Part shown: positions 53,556-63,832 of the stretch, one piece after another
Layout: every line of letters starts with the position of its first letter
Position numbering within the stretch: the stretch's first letter is position 1
Source of the DNA: DATBAT01 sp963824805
Lineage (GTDB): Bacteria; Acidobacteriota; Terriglobia; Terriglobales; Acidobacteriaceae
DNA length: 64,000 nucleotides
Direction of reading: 5' to 3'
Assembly: GCA_963824805.1 (NCBI GenBank)
Contig: CAWGQZ010000082.1
Location: 1 to 64,000 of the forward strand
Made by a program: the position numbers and the translations under genes
Notes under the pieces: model-generated
What the model was told of the DNA's origin: nothing
The model's database searches: none
What the model saw: the letters and a program-made list of their open reading frames with translations, nothing else

Positions 53556-54934
53556 GTGTCGTGTTTCTACGTTCAAAATTTTGGGTGCCGCGCCACCCAG
53601 GCCGACGGCGCCGCTATTGAGCGTCAATTCCAGGAGCAGGGGCTCGACCGCGCCGATTCATCCGATAACGCACAAGTCGTTGTTCTTAATACCTGCACGG
53701 TGACCGCTTCAGCCGACCAGGACGCTCGAGCCGCCATCCGCCGCATTCATCGCGATAACCCCGATGCCCAGATCGTGGTCACCGGATGCTACGCTCAACG
53801 CGCCCCGGAAGAGATCGCCGCTATCCCCGGAGTCAGCCAGGTCATCGGCAATTCCCACAAGCACCAGTTGGCCAAAATCCTGCGGCCAACCTTTGTTCCC
53901 CTGTCTGCGCTAAGCACAGCGAAACAGTCGTCAGACACTAACATTTTCGTCTCCGACATTTTTGCCCATACCGAATTGTTAGCAGCCCCAGTCTTCGAGG
54001 CGGCCAACCAGCGCACCCGGCCCAATTTGAAAGTACAAGATGGCTGCGACAACCGATGTTCGTTTTGTGTAATCCCGTCGGTGAGAGGACAGAGCAGGTC
54101 GTTACCACTAACTAAAGTCGTCGATGAAATCAATACTCTTGTGGACGCCGGCTACCGCGAAGTTGTGATATCGGGAATTAACCTGGGTCGATGGGGCAGG
54201 GACTTTGACCGTCCGCAGCGTTTTGAGGACATGGTGCGAACTATTCTGAGCGCGACTTCACTAAAGAAGCTGCGCGTAAGCTCGGTTAGAACCCATGGAC
54301 TGGAGCTGCGAACTCGTCGATCTGTTCGCTGGTTCATCGCGCATCGCCAAGCACGCGCACGTACCAATGCAGTCGGGTAGCGATGCGGTTCTGCGCCGAA
54401 TGCACCGAAAATATCGTCCCTGGCACTATCGCGAGAAGATTGGAACCATTCGCGATGCCATGCCCAATGCCGCGATTGGAGCCGATGTGATGGTGGGCTT
54501 TCCCGGCGAAACCGAAGCCGAATTCGAAGAAACACGGCGCATGATCGAAGACCTGCCCATCACTTACCTGCATGTATTCACATACTCGGCACGTCCCGGC
54601 ACTTCAGCGGCGGAAATGTACAGTCAGGTTCCGATCAAATCGCCCGCCGAGCGCAACCAATTTTGCGCGAACTGGGTGAGCAGAAGAAGATGAGTTTCAT
54701 GCGGTCATTCGTGGGCAAGAATATCGAGGCAATAACTCTAAACGTTAATGACGCATCCCACACCGAAGCACTGACAGATAACTACTTGAAACTGCGCTTT
54801 AAGCGAATGCACAAGCCGAATCAATGGCTGCATTGCTACTATCGAAAAAGTGGAGAACGGAGTTCTAACGGGGGTCGCGTATCCGCAATGCGAATGTTGT
54901 TCTTCCCAGGCGAAGATTTTTAGTTTGGCCTGAC
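53556..54934 (+). CDS. mtaB: tRNA t6A37 methylthiotransferase MtaB, frameshifted three times
   Basis: This is a radical-SAM enzyme adding a methylthio group to t6A37 of tRNA. The N-terminal UPF0004 domain binds one Fe-S cluster (NFGC, NTCTV, TGCYAQ); the SAM cluster is CDNRCSFC. The frame breaks at an extra A near 54288 (VSSV-EPMDWS resumes), at a missing T or other base at 54659-54664 (ERNQ-LRELGEQKK) and at an extra T near 54833 (NQWLH-ATIEKVENGVL). The corrected gene ends at TGA 54934. Motifs HVPMQSGSD and ADVMVGFPGETEAEF are intact. GTG 53556 is the start. Indel artefacts are the best explanation. Confidence 0.85.
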
Positions 54935-55902
54935 AGAATATTGGGGTTCGAAGACGGGAAGTGCAGCGAGACCGCATCATCCCCAAGGAAACTGACGGTC
55001 ACATTCGTCTCTGCTTCCACCGGTTCGCCATTGATGACGTGCTGGCTATAGCGCCAAAATTTGATTGCCTGTTCGGCTGCCTGGGCCAGAAGCTGTTTGC
55101 CGCTCCGTAGTTGAATCTGTTTCACACGCCCATCCGCCGCGATCACAACCTTAAGGTCCACCTTGCCCTTGGCGCTCGAGTCCGGCGCAACCGGATAAGC
55201 TACCCGCCCTGCGGGCGCCTCGGCTACTTTCAGCCGCGACGAATCTGTATCGGGCGTGGCCGCAGCAACCCATGGCAAAATCTTGCGCGGTTTCGGAGTC
55301 ATTGCTGCCAGCTCTTCCGCCGTCGGCGGCGTTGGAATCGGTGCTCGAAGTACGGCCACATCTGGGCTGGTAGTCAATTTGTGCTGCACGAACACACCCA
55401 CTGAACTAACGACCAGCAATGCCGCGGCGATCGCCACCCATCGCATCTGAACATTGGGAGGTGCGATCGGTGCCATCTGAGGGACGGGTATGGGACTCGC
55501 CGATTCCGGTGCGGCTTCCCCTATCGGCGGAAGTTCCCAGTCCACGGCGTTGGCTTCTTCATGTTGGGTAGCTTCCAGTGCTTCGGCGTCCTGCGGCAGA
55601 TCTACGTCCCAGATCTTCTTGCCAAATTCCAGCGTCTCAAAACCTGCCTGAATTTCCGTTGGAGCCAGTTGCTTGGTCCAAATCACGCGCACGTGGGTCT
55701 TTTTCTGTCCACGCTGTAAGGTGAGGGTTTGCCCAACTTCCACGGGAGTGCGTAATCCGCCCAACCGCCCGCCGATCGGACTGATATCCAGCGTATGGGC
55801 CAGTTGCAAAGGCGAGGCTTCGGTATTCTCCTGCTCGTCAAGCCAGACACGACAAGGCAGAACCATCTTGGTACGTTGAAAGCGCTGTACTCCCTCAGGC
55901 AT
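54865..55902 (-). CDS. PilZ-TonB fusion membrane protein
   Basis: This is a 345-residue protein from ATG 55902; the frame is open to 55938. Residues 8-100 form a PilZ-like domain with a basic N-terminus (RFQRTK) and DISPIGGRL (the D-x-S-x-x-G motif). A Glu/Pro-rich linker leads to one transmembrane helix (155-173). A Pro/Thr-rich periplasmic stretch follows, then a TonB C-terminal domain (about 235-306) with VDLKVVIAADGRVKQIQL and AAEQAIKFWRYSQ. This suggests a cytosolic c-di-GMP sensor coupled to a periplasmic TonB-type arm. No ExbB/ExbD genes are near. The 3' end overlaps mtaB tail to tail by 70 bases. Confidence 0.8.
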   Translation of the reverse strand: MPEGVQRFQRTKMVLPCRVWLDEQENTEASPLQLAHTLDISPIGGRLGGLRTPVEVGQTLTLQRGQKKTHVRVIWTKQLAPTEIQAGFETLEFGKKIWDVDLPQDAEALEATQHEEANAVDWELPPIGEAAPESASPIPVPQMAPIAPPNVQMRWVAIAAALLVVSSVGVFVQHKLTTSPDVAVLRAPIPTPPTAEELAAMTPKPRKILPWVAAATPDTDSSRLKVAEAPAGRVAYPVAPDSSAKGKVDLKVVIAADGRVKQIQLRSGKQLLAQAAEQAIKFWRYSQHVINGEPVEAETNVTVSFLGDDAVSLHFPSSNPNILSGQTKNLRLGRTTFALRIRDPR

Positions 55903-55955
55903 AAGGAAAGGGTAATGCTGACTATGGTTCCAAACCAAGTTACGGAAGTTTCGGG

Positions 55956-55975
55956 CTGTTTCCCAAACGAAACAG
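55956..55975. repeat. 7-bp perfect hairpin upstream of the PilZ-TonB gene
   Basis: CTGTTTC and GAAACAG flank a 6-base loop, 54 bases before the start at 55902. It could be an operator or leader hairpin. The rest of 55903-56098 shows no gene; it includes a TCAAGATGACAAAGGA-type word of the kind repeated in Acidobacteriota intergenic DNA. Confidence 0.4.
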
Positions 55976-56098
55976 GAGACAGTTCTTTAGCTCCCAACCC
56001 TGCAATCCAGTGGAGCCAACGTGGGGTCAAAAGGGGTAGGGATCGGTCCGCGAACGCGCCTCAAGATGACAAAGGATTGGAGGCAGGGATTATGTGCC

Positions 56099-57544
56099 TC
56101 ATCGTAGATTCATCACCAGCAACTTCGACTCCGTCATATCCTCAATGGCGTAGCGCAAGCCCTCGCGCCCCAGGCCAGAGTCTTTCACCCCGCCATAGGG
56201 CATGTGATCGATACGGAATGAAGGAACATCCCCGGCTATCACCGCCCCGACTTCGAGTTCGTCATAGGCGTTGAACATCAGCTTGGCGTCGCGGGTAAAA
56301 ATTCCAGCCTGCAAGCCATAGGAGGAGTGATTCAGCTGCCGCAAGCCATCCTCAAAGTGATCGTAAGATTCCACCGTCACCACCGGCGCGAAAATTTCCT
56401 GGCAATTTACTTTCATGTCCGATCGAGTGCCCGTCAGAACTGTCGGCTCCATTACTGAGCCCTTTCTGCGTCCCCCGGCCAAAAGACGGGCGCCACCACG
56501 GACCGCCTCCTGCACCCAATCGGAAGCTCGAATCGCGTCACTCTCGCGGATCAGCGGCCCCAGGTCAGTCGACTCTTCCATCGGATCTCCCGTCCGCAAT
56601 TTCTTGACCCGTGCAAGCAGCAGATCGACGAACGCAGCAAATACCGAGCGCTCAACCAAGATGCGTTGCACTGAAATGCAAGTCTGTCCCGCGTATCCAA
56701 AGCCACCCGCAACGCAACGATCCGCGGCATAGGCAAGATCGGCATCACTATGCACGATAACTCCGGCATTACCACCCAACTCCAGCACAACTTTTTTCTT
56801 GCCGGCATTTTTCTTAATCTGCCATCCTACGGCTGCGCTGCCGGTGAAGCTGATCATCTTCAGTCGATCGTCGGTCACCAGTAGACCCGTATCTTCATTC
56901 GAAAGCGGCAACACGTTGAATCCACCATCTGGCCATCCCGCCTGCTGGACGGTCTCTGCCAAAAGCAACGCGGTTAGCGGCGTCTGCGGCGCGGGCTTCA
57001 AAATAATCGGACAGCCCGCAGCGATAGCGGGCCCCACTTTGTGCGCCACTAGATTCAATGGAAAGTTAAAAGGAGTAATACCGGCGATGGGCCCGATTGG
57101 AAACCGCCGCACGATCCCCCACCGTCCGGCCGTCGATTGTTGCCAATCCAGTGGGAGATACTCGCCATAAATCCGCGTGCTCTCTTCCGCGGCCACCGTG
57201 AAGGTGAAAATGGAGCGCTCTACTTCAGTGCGTGAGGCCTTGATGGGCTTGCCCGACTCCTGCGCCATGGTGCGCGCAAATTCTTCTCTACGCTGGGTTA
57301 AACTCTCCGCCACCCGCCGCAATACTCGTTGCCGTTCAAAGGCGGGTAGCCGTCGCGTGGTTCCGAATGCCTTCACTGCGGCGGCAATCGCGGCTTCCGC
57401 GTGCTCCCGTCTTCCCTGATAAACCTGCGCGATCACACTTCCGTCATACGGCGAACGTATTTCGACAACGTTGCCATCCTCTACCCACTTGCCATCGAGG
57501 AAAAAACCTTGTGTGCTGACCGGAGTAGCCGTCATCTGGGACAT
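56099..57544 (-). CDS. NAD(P)-dependent aldehyde dehydrogenase
   Basis: This 481-residue ALDH-superfamily enzyme has oxyanion-hole Asn160 (ITPFNFPLN), the cofactor loop FTGSAAVG (about 233-240), general base Glu255 (LELGGNA) and nucleophile Cys289 (AGQTCISVQR). It oxidises an aldehyde to a carboxylate. The broad family (succinate-semialdehyde, lactaldehyde or glyceraldehyde-3-phosphate type) cannot be narrowed. It starts with MSQMTATP; a second ATG nine bases in is possible. It is divergent from the amidase gene, with promoters for both in 57545-57706. Confidence 0.9.
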   Translation of the reverse strand: MSQMTATPVSTQGFFLDGKWVEDGNVVEIRSPYDGSVIAQVYQGRREHAEAAIAAAVKAFGTTRRLPAFERQRVLRRVAESLTQRREEFARTMAQESGKPIKASRTEVERSIFTFTVAAEESTRIYGEYLPLDWQQSTAGRWGIVRRFPIGPIAGITPFNFPLNLVAHKVGPAIAAGCPIILKPAPQTPLTALLLAETVQQAGWPDGGFNVLPLSNEDTGLLVTDDRLKMISFTGSAAVGWQIKKNAGKKKVVLELGGNAGVIVHSDADLAYAADRCVAGGFGYAGQTCISVQRILVERSVFAAFVDLLLARVKKLRTGDPMEESTDLGPLIRESDAIRASDWVQEAVRGGARLLAGGRRKGSVMEPTVLTGTRSDMKVNCQEIFAPVVTVESYDHFEDGLRQLNHSSYGLQAGIFTRDAKLMFNAYDELEVGAVIAGDVPSFRIDHMPYGGVKDSGLGREGLRYAIEDMTESKLLVMNLR

Positions 57545-57706
57545 GGGAGGGAACCTCGCGAGCGAAGACTGCCATGATTATAGAACCTGGCGCGTCCTGT
57601 TGGAACTGCAACATTCGCGCCGCTCGAGTACCAGTTCCGCATGGAACCAAGGAGAGTACCGGCGCGCGTAACTTCTTGGAGATAATCAAAGGGAAAGACT
57701 CGAGCA

Positions 57707-59074
57707 TTGAAATCGGTTCTCCAACTCGCGGATTTGCTGCAAAAACGTTTGGCTTCTTCGGTCGAGTTGACGACTGAGTGCCTGGAGCGAATCTCGCGCC
57801 TGGATTCCGGGCTTAACACCTTCATTACAGTGACCTCGAAGTCGGCCATGGACCAGGCTCGTCAGGCCGACGCAGAGATTTCCCGCGGCGAGTGGCGTGG
57901 CCCGCTGCACGGTATTCCAATCGGACTTAAAGATCTTATCGATACGGCGGGTGTCCGCACCAGCGCAGCCAGCGCGCTTTTCAAGGATCGGGTTCCGTCG
58001 CAGGACGCTAGAATTGTGCGGCGCCTAAAGAGTGCAGGGGCGGTGCTCCTTGGCAAACAAAATCTGCACGAGTTCGCCTATGGCGGCAGTTCCCTCGTCA
58101 GCTACTACGGAGAAGTACATAACCCGTGGAACCCATCCCACATCGCGGGAGGGTCATCGGGCGGCTCGGCGTCGGCGGTCGCCAGCGGTATGGGATATGC
58201 CGCCATCGGCACCGACACGGCCGGCTCAGTTCGCGAACCCGCGTCCCAGTGCGGCGTAGTCGGTTTGAAGCCGACCTATGGCCGGGTCAGCCTTCGCGGA
58301 GTCATACCGCTCTCGCTTTCCTTCGATCATGTTGGGCCACTGACCCGCACCGTCGGTGATGCCGCGGCAGTCTTGCAAGTCATTGCAGGGTACGACTCCG
58401 AAGACCCGACTAGCGTGAACCAGCCTGTTCCCGACTATCTCGCCGCATTGAAGTCACCCAAGCCTATGCGGATCGGAGTTCCACGCGGATTTTTCTTCGA
58501 AGAACTTGATTCCGAAGTGTCCGCATCCGTTGAGCAGGCCTTAGTGGTCGTGGAAGGCTTGTTCGGGGAAGCGCGGGAAATTAAGTTGGACGTCCCAACT
58601 GACCGCGCGCTGCAGGCCGCCGAATCCTATGCGTACCACGCAGAATTTATCGCGCATAGCGCGAATCTGTACCAGCCGGAAACCTTGCGCCGCATACGTA
58701 GCGGAGAAAACACAAGCGCCGCCGAACTGCACCGGCTCCGTCAAGACCTCGAAGTTGAACGACAGAAGATTCTCGCCGTTTTCGATGAAGTAGACGTGCT
58801 GGTCACTCCAACCACGCCGATACCAGCACCCAACCTGGCAGAACTGAAGCAGGATTTCGAACTCTTGCGGCCGCGAGAACTGCTCTTGCTGCGCAACACC
58901 CGCCCATTTAACGTCTGGGGCCTCCCGGCAATATCCATTCCTTGCGGATTCACTGCCGAAGGGCTGCCGATAGGTCTGCAACTGGCCGCCAAGCCCTGGG
59001 AGGAAACCACACTCCTGCAAGCGGCCCACGCCTACGAGCAAGCGACAGACTGGAAGTCGAAAGAACCACTGTAA
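57707..59074 (+). CDS. Amidase-signature family enzyme (GatA-like)
   Basis: This 455-residue amidase has the full Ser-cisSer-Lys triad: Lys75 in GLKDLIDT, cis-Ser150 in GGSSGGSASA and nucleophile Ser174 in GTDTAGSVREPAS. The flanking CGVVGLKPTYGRVS resembles GatA of the Asp/Glu-tRNA amidotransferase. No gatB or gatC lies nearby, and the protein is about 30 residues shorter than typical GatA, so either a genuine GatA encoded away from its partners or a free amidase is possible. Start TTG 57707 has a weak GGGAAAG upstream. Confidence 0.85.
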   Translation: MKSVLQLADLLQKRLASSVELTTECLERISRLDSGLNTFITVTSKSAMDQARQADAEISRGEWRGPLHGIPIGLKDLIDTAGVRTSAASALFKDRVPSQDARIVRRLKSAGAVLLGKQNLHEFAYGGSSLVSYYGEVHNPWNPSHIAGGSSGGSASAVASGMGYAAIGTDTAGSVREPASQCGVVGLKPTYGRVSLRGVIPLSLSFDHVGPLTRTVGDAAAVLQVIAGYDSEDPTSVNQPVPDYLAALKSPKPMRIGVPRGFFFEELDSEVSASVEQALVVVEGLFGEAREIKLDVPTDRALQAAESYAYHAEFIAHSANLYQPETLRRIRSGENTSAAELHRLRQDLEVERQKILAVFDEVDVLVTPTTPIPAPNLAELKQDFELLRPRELLLLRNTRPFNVWGLPAISIPCGFTAEGLPIGLQLAAKPWEETTLLQAAHAYEQATDWKSKEPL

Positions 59075-59101
59075 CGGCGAGCCGCTGCAAGGCAGCGCAT
59101 G

Positions 59102-59129
59102 AAAAAAGGCACGGCCGAAGCCATGCCTT
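59102..59129 (-). terminator. Rho-independent terminator of rpoD
   Basis: On the minus strand a 10-bp stem AAGGCATGGC/GCCGTGCCTT (one G-T pair) is closed by a TTCG tetraloop and followed by a run of T. It lies about 50 bases past the rpoD stop. The convergent amidase transcript would read the same hairpin, but without a U tract. Confidence 0.85.
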
Positions 59130-59175
59130 AAAGGGTTGATCCGAGTGAATCTGCGAAAACCTCGGCGAAAGCCGC

Positions 59176-60864
<1,689 letters not shown>

Positions 60865-60960
60865 GAAAAAATTTCCTTTGCGGCCTCTTGGGGAGGTGCG
60901 CGTGAACTATTTACTGGTGGGAACTAGAAGTGGCGTACTTGTGACGGCACAAACCCTCAA

Positions 60961-60969
60961 AGTATAGCA
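60961..60969 (-). promoter_or_regulatory. Extended -10 promoter (TGCTATACT) of rpoD
   Basis: On the minus strand TGC-TATACT forms an extended -10 element with no recognisable -35. It predicts a transcript start near 60954 and a leader of about 90 bases. It lies in the 204-base gap between dnaG and rpoD, so rpoD can be transcribed independently of dnaG. Confidence 0.5.
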
Positions 60970-61068
60970 TGTTCTCCTGCTATGCGCTTTAGAACGCCCT
61001 CTATCTCCCGGTTGCTTAATAAGTTAGATGGCTGCCCACTGCAGATAGTTTCAGCTTTCGAGGGCCTT

Positions 61069-63018
61069 TTAGGCTGCCGGGGGAGCCTGGCCGTCGGCCA
61101 GAGCAGGGTCCATCAGGGCTCGTTTCAGGCGGATTTTCTCCTGCAAGAGCTCATTCACCCGGCCCATCTGCTGGGCCTGACGGGATTGCAGCTCGGCCTG
61201 GACCTGCTCCAGGCGGCGGCGCAAGTGGATGCGGCGCAGGGCTTTGACCGCGCCCTCCAGCTTTTCGGCGCCAAGTTCCTCATCCTCTTTAAGCAACACG
61301 GAAGCCAGCAGGCTGCGCTCGGAGTCGGGCAGCGGCAGTTCCATTGCCTGCATTTCTGTGGGGGCCTGGAGCAAGGCTTCGAGCAACGACTCGGTAGGCA
61401 GACCGAGGTGCAGGCGTTCGCTGGTGAGGACGAAACGGGCCTGGCGGGCGGGATCGAATTCTTCTTCCGCGCCATCGCGGGCGGAAAAGCGCTCTCCGGC
61501 GATCTGGATTTCAGTAGCTGAGGCCAGGGCACGGATGAAGATCTTTTCGGCGTCGGTGACCTGGGAGTCAGCGGAGGACTTCACACTGCTGCTGGAGCGG
61601 CTGGTGGCAGCGTGCTTAAGCTCCTGGCGCAGGACGGTGGAGTCGATACCCAGCTTTTGAGAAATCTCGGCCGCAAGCTCGTCACGCACTATACGACTTG
61701 GAATGCGCTGGATGTAGGGCAGCAGGTAATTCACCGCTTTCAGCTTGCCTTCGGCACTACGAACCGGGAATTGCGTGCGGGCACGCTCGATCAGGTAATG
61801 GAAGTATCCCTGCGACTTGCGGAGTTCATCTTCGTAGGCGGCTTTACCTTTGCGGCGAAGGAAGAGGTCGGGATCAAATCCGGGTTCGAGGCTGAGGACT
61901 TTGATCTGAAATTCTTCTTCCACCAGCAAGCCGAGGGTTCTCTCGGTAGCTTTGGCGCCTGCGGTATCCGGATCAAAGTTCACCACCACGTTTTTTGTGT
62001 AGCGACCCAGCAATTTGGCCTGCATATCGGTGAAAGCCGTACCCGAGCTGGCAATCACGTTGTGCAATCCGGCGGCATAAACGGAGATGCAATCCATCTG
62101 GCCCTCCACCAGAATGGCGTAGTCGAGCTTCTTCGCCGCTTCTTTAGCGCGGTCAAGATTGAACAGCACCCGCGACTTGGAATAAATGGCGGTTTCGGGC
62201 GAGTTGAGATATTTCGGTCCGGCCTTTTCGTCGGTGCCCAGGGTGCGTCCGGTGAAGGCGATGACGCGTCCGCTTTCGTTGGTGATAGGGAACATGACCC
62301 GGTTGCGGAACTTGGAATAGATAGAGCTGGCCGTTGGCCCCTTCGCTCCACTCAGCGTAGGCTGTTGGCCGCTGGTCGTTCGCCGCTCTCCATTGTCATT
62401 CCGAACCAAGTCGAGGGGGCTTCCGTTTATCTGACGGTCATCCGTTTGTTTCCAGGAGAAGAGACCACTTTCGCGAAGAACTTCCTCGGGGAATTCGTTC
62501 TTTAAGCGATCGCGAAGTACGAAGCCGGAGTCGGGCGCGTAGCCGATGCGGAATTGCTGGATGGTCTCCTGGTTCAGGCCTCGCGCGGTCAGGTGCTCGC
62601 GGGCTTGCGCAGCTTCCGGGCGGCGGAGTTGTTCCTGAAAAAATGCAGTGGCGCGCTCGTGGATTTCGAGCATTACCGTGCGCAGCCTGGCTTCTTCGGC
62701 CTCCTGCGGAGTGTTGAAACTGGCCTTAGGAACTGCGATTCCAAGTTTCTGGGCCACGGCTCGGACCGATTCCGGGAAGGTGATGCTCTCGATTTTCTGA
62801 ACGAAGGTAAAGACGTCTCCGGAGACGCCACAGCCGAAGCAGTGGAAGAACTGGCGGGTAGAGTGGACCGAGAACGACGGCGTCTTCTCGCCGTGGAAGG
62901 GACAGAGTCCAGAATAATTTTGCGCGCCGGCTTTCTTCAGCTTGACGTAGTCGCCAATGATGCGGACGATATCCGCCTGCTGTTTGACGAGGTACGCGAA
63001 GTCGCCGGGGTTAGCCAT
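61069..63018 (-). CDS. dnaG: DNA primase, with an in-frame repeat-derived insertion
   Basis: This 649-residue enzyme makes RNA primers for replication. The N-terminal zinc ribbon is C39-x2-H42 with CFGCG near 60. The RNAP core includes the EGQMDCISVYAAG TOPRIM glutamate and the DPDTAG aspartate motif. The C-terminal helicase-binding part is Gln/Leu-rich and helical. Residues about 193-231 (QTDDRQINGS to SGAKGPTASS) are absent from ordinary primases, interrupting GLFS...IYSKFRNRVMFPI. The DNA of that segment looks like dispersed repeat words. The start is MANPGDFAYLV. It lies upstream of rpoD. Confidence 0.94.
   Translation of the reverse strand: MANPGDFAYLVKQQADIVRIIGDYVKLKKAGAQNYSGLCPFHGEKTPSFSVHSTRQFFHCFGCGVSGDVFTFVQKIESITFPESVRAVAQKLGIAVPKASFNTPQEAEEARLRTVMLEIHERATAFFQEQLRRPEAAQAREHLTARGLNQETIQQFRIGYAPDSGFVLRDRLKNEFPEEVLRESGLFSWKQTDDRQINGSPLDLVRNDNGERRTTSGQQPTLSGAKGPTASSIYSKFRNRVMFPITNESGRVIAFTGRTLGTDEKAGPKYLNSPETAIYSKSRVLFNLDRAKEAAKKLDYAILVEGQMDCISVYAAGLHNVIASSGTAFTDMQAKLLGRYTKNVVVNFDPDTAGAKATERTLGLLVEEEFQIKVLSLEPGFDPDLFLRRKGKAAYEDELRKSQGYFHYLIERARTQFPVRSAEGKLKAVNYLLPYIQRIPSRIVRDELAAEISQKLGIDSTVLRQELKHAATSRSSSSVKSSADSQVTDAEKIFIRALASATEIQIAGERFSARDGAEEEFDPARQARFVLTSERLHLGLPTESLLEALLQAPTEMQAMELPLPDSERSLLASVLLKEDEELGAEKLEGAVKALRRIHLRRRLEQVQAELQSRQAQQMGRVNELLQEKIRLKRALMDPALADGQAPPAA
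62326..62442 (-). repeat. Translated repeat-like insertion inside dnaG
   Basis: About 117 bases (39 codons, in frame) inside dnaG have low-complexity words: GGCCGCTGGTCGTTCGCC, related to the infB-downstream hairpin word, and TGTCATTCCGAACC, which looks like intergenic repeat DNA of this phylum. There is no stop codon, so dnaG remains open. Confidence 0.6.
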
Positions 63019-63057
63019 GGGGCTTTAAGGATTGTGAGGCATGATGGCCTCGGATTG

Positions 63058-63063
63058 AATATA
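63058..63063 (-). promoter_or_regulatory. Putative -10 box (TATATT) of dnaG
   Basis: TATATT on the minus strand has TCCACA 17 bases upstream as a partial -35 (four of six). It lies 40 bases before the dnaG start. The -35 lies within the CTTCCACAGCTTCTCCACAG segment discussed as DnaA-box-like. The rest of 63019-63262 holds no gene. Confidence 0.45.
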
Positions 63064-63262
63064 GCGGAAGCGAATTGCTGTGGAGAAGCTGTGGAAGGTG
63101 CAGACACCGGTCGTTGGCGGTTCGGCCCGCAGCGGCGATTGCGTAAACAAGTCCCGGGGTGAGGCAAAAAGATGGACCACCGCCAAAATTGCAAGATTGG
63201 CCTTTTCAAGCGATCCGTATGTTGAAAGGGACGGGCGCTGAATTAGGAACCAAGGAGAAGAC

Positions 63263-63712
63263 ATGAGAGCTGCGGAAGACCTGTTACTGAGCGCGAAACT
63301 GTACAACCTGAAAGGTGGATATGTGATTCACGACGATGGCAGCCGCTGCGCGATTGGCTGCCTGGTGCCGGCGGACAATGAGGGAGGGGTATGGAGCGTC
63401 ATGAAGGCGATCCGCAAGAAATATCCGTGGATGCTGGTGGACAGAGGTGACCTGAAGTGTCCGTGTTGTGACGAGCCTTATTTAAAAGTGGTGCATGCCC
63501 TCGGGCATGTCTTTGACAGTCACGTGTATTTTGCTCATGACATGACACTCGAACAACTTGCGAACTGGATTGACCAGCAAGATCCAACGCCGCGCGAACC
63601 GGTGGCCGCAGACGGGGCTCCGCATCTGGCGATCACTCGCCGCTGCTTATGTCATCGAAGCAAAACAGGAAATGTTGAGGTCGTGGCATCCCACGTTTCG
63701 CAAAGTGCGTGA
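63263..63712 (+). CDS. Small Cys/His-rich protein of unknown function
   Basis: This 149-residue protein starts at ATG 63263 with a strong AAGGAGAAG ribosome site. It has cysteines at 29 and 33 (CAIGC), a CPCC cluster at 66-69 and histidines at 78, 82, 87 and 92, so metal binding is possible. The layout (RCAIGCLV, then VVHALGHVFD and MTLEQLANWID) is loosely like small 'CAxG' proteins found in phages and accessory DNA, but I cannot name a family. The last 35 residues (from PREPVAADG) look like an unstructured tail. It lies next to an antitoxin-like gene, so the right end may be accessory DNA. Confidence 0.6.
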   Translation: MRAAEDLLLSAKLYNLKGGYVIHDDGSRCAIGCLVPADNEGGVWSVMKAIRKKYPWMLVDRGDLKCPCCDEPYLKVVHALGHVFDSHVYFAHDMTLEQLANWIDQQDPTPREPVAADGAPHLAITRRCLCHRSKTGNVEVVASHVSQSA

Positions 63713-63797
63713 AAGACAGGGCACCCTCCCTGCTGTTTTGGGTTAGACAGAAAGCTAAATCGAGCAAAGATGGGCCACCGGCGCATGCGAAAAAAAC

Positions 63798-63803
63798 TGT
63801 ACA
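63798..63803 (+). promoter_or_regulatory. TGTACA operator candidate for the Phd/YefM-type gene
   Basis: A TGTACA palindrome lies 30 bases before ATG 63833. TGTACA is the known core of YefM autoregulatory operators, and an AAAAAAC tract precedes it. Only one copy is seen, so autoregulation is suggested, not shown. The rest of 63713-63832 shows no gene. Confidence 0.35.
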
Positions 63804-63832
63804 TTTCAATTTGTCGAGCTGGATAGTTGCCC

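Noticed and set aside
54940..54960. GGGGTTCGAAGACGGG resembling a tRNA T-arm
   Set aside because: No matching acceptor, anticodon or D-arm nearby; it is coding sequence of the PilZ-TonB gene.
61612..62505. 297-codon plus-strand frame opposite dnaG
   Set aside because: Shadow of the primase core; no independent support.
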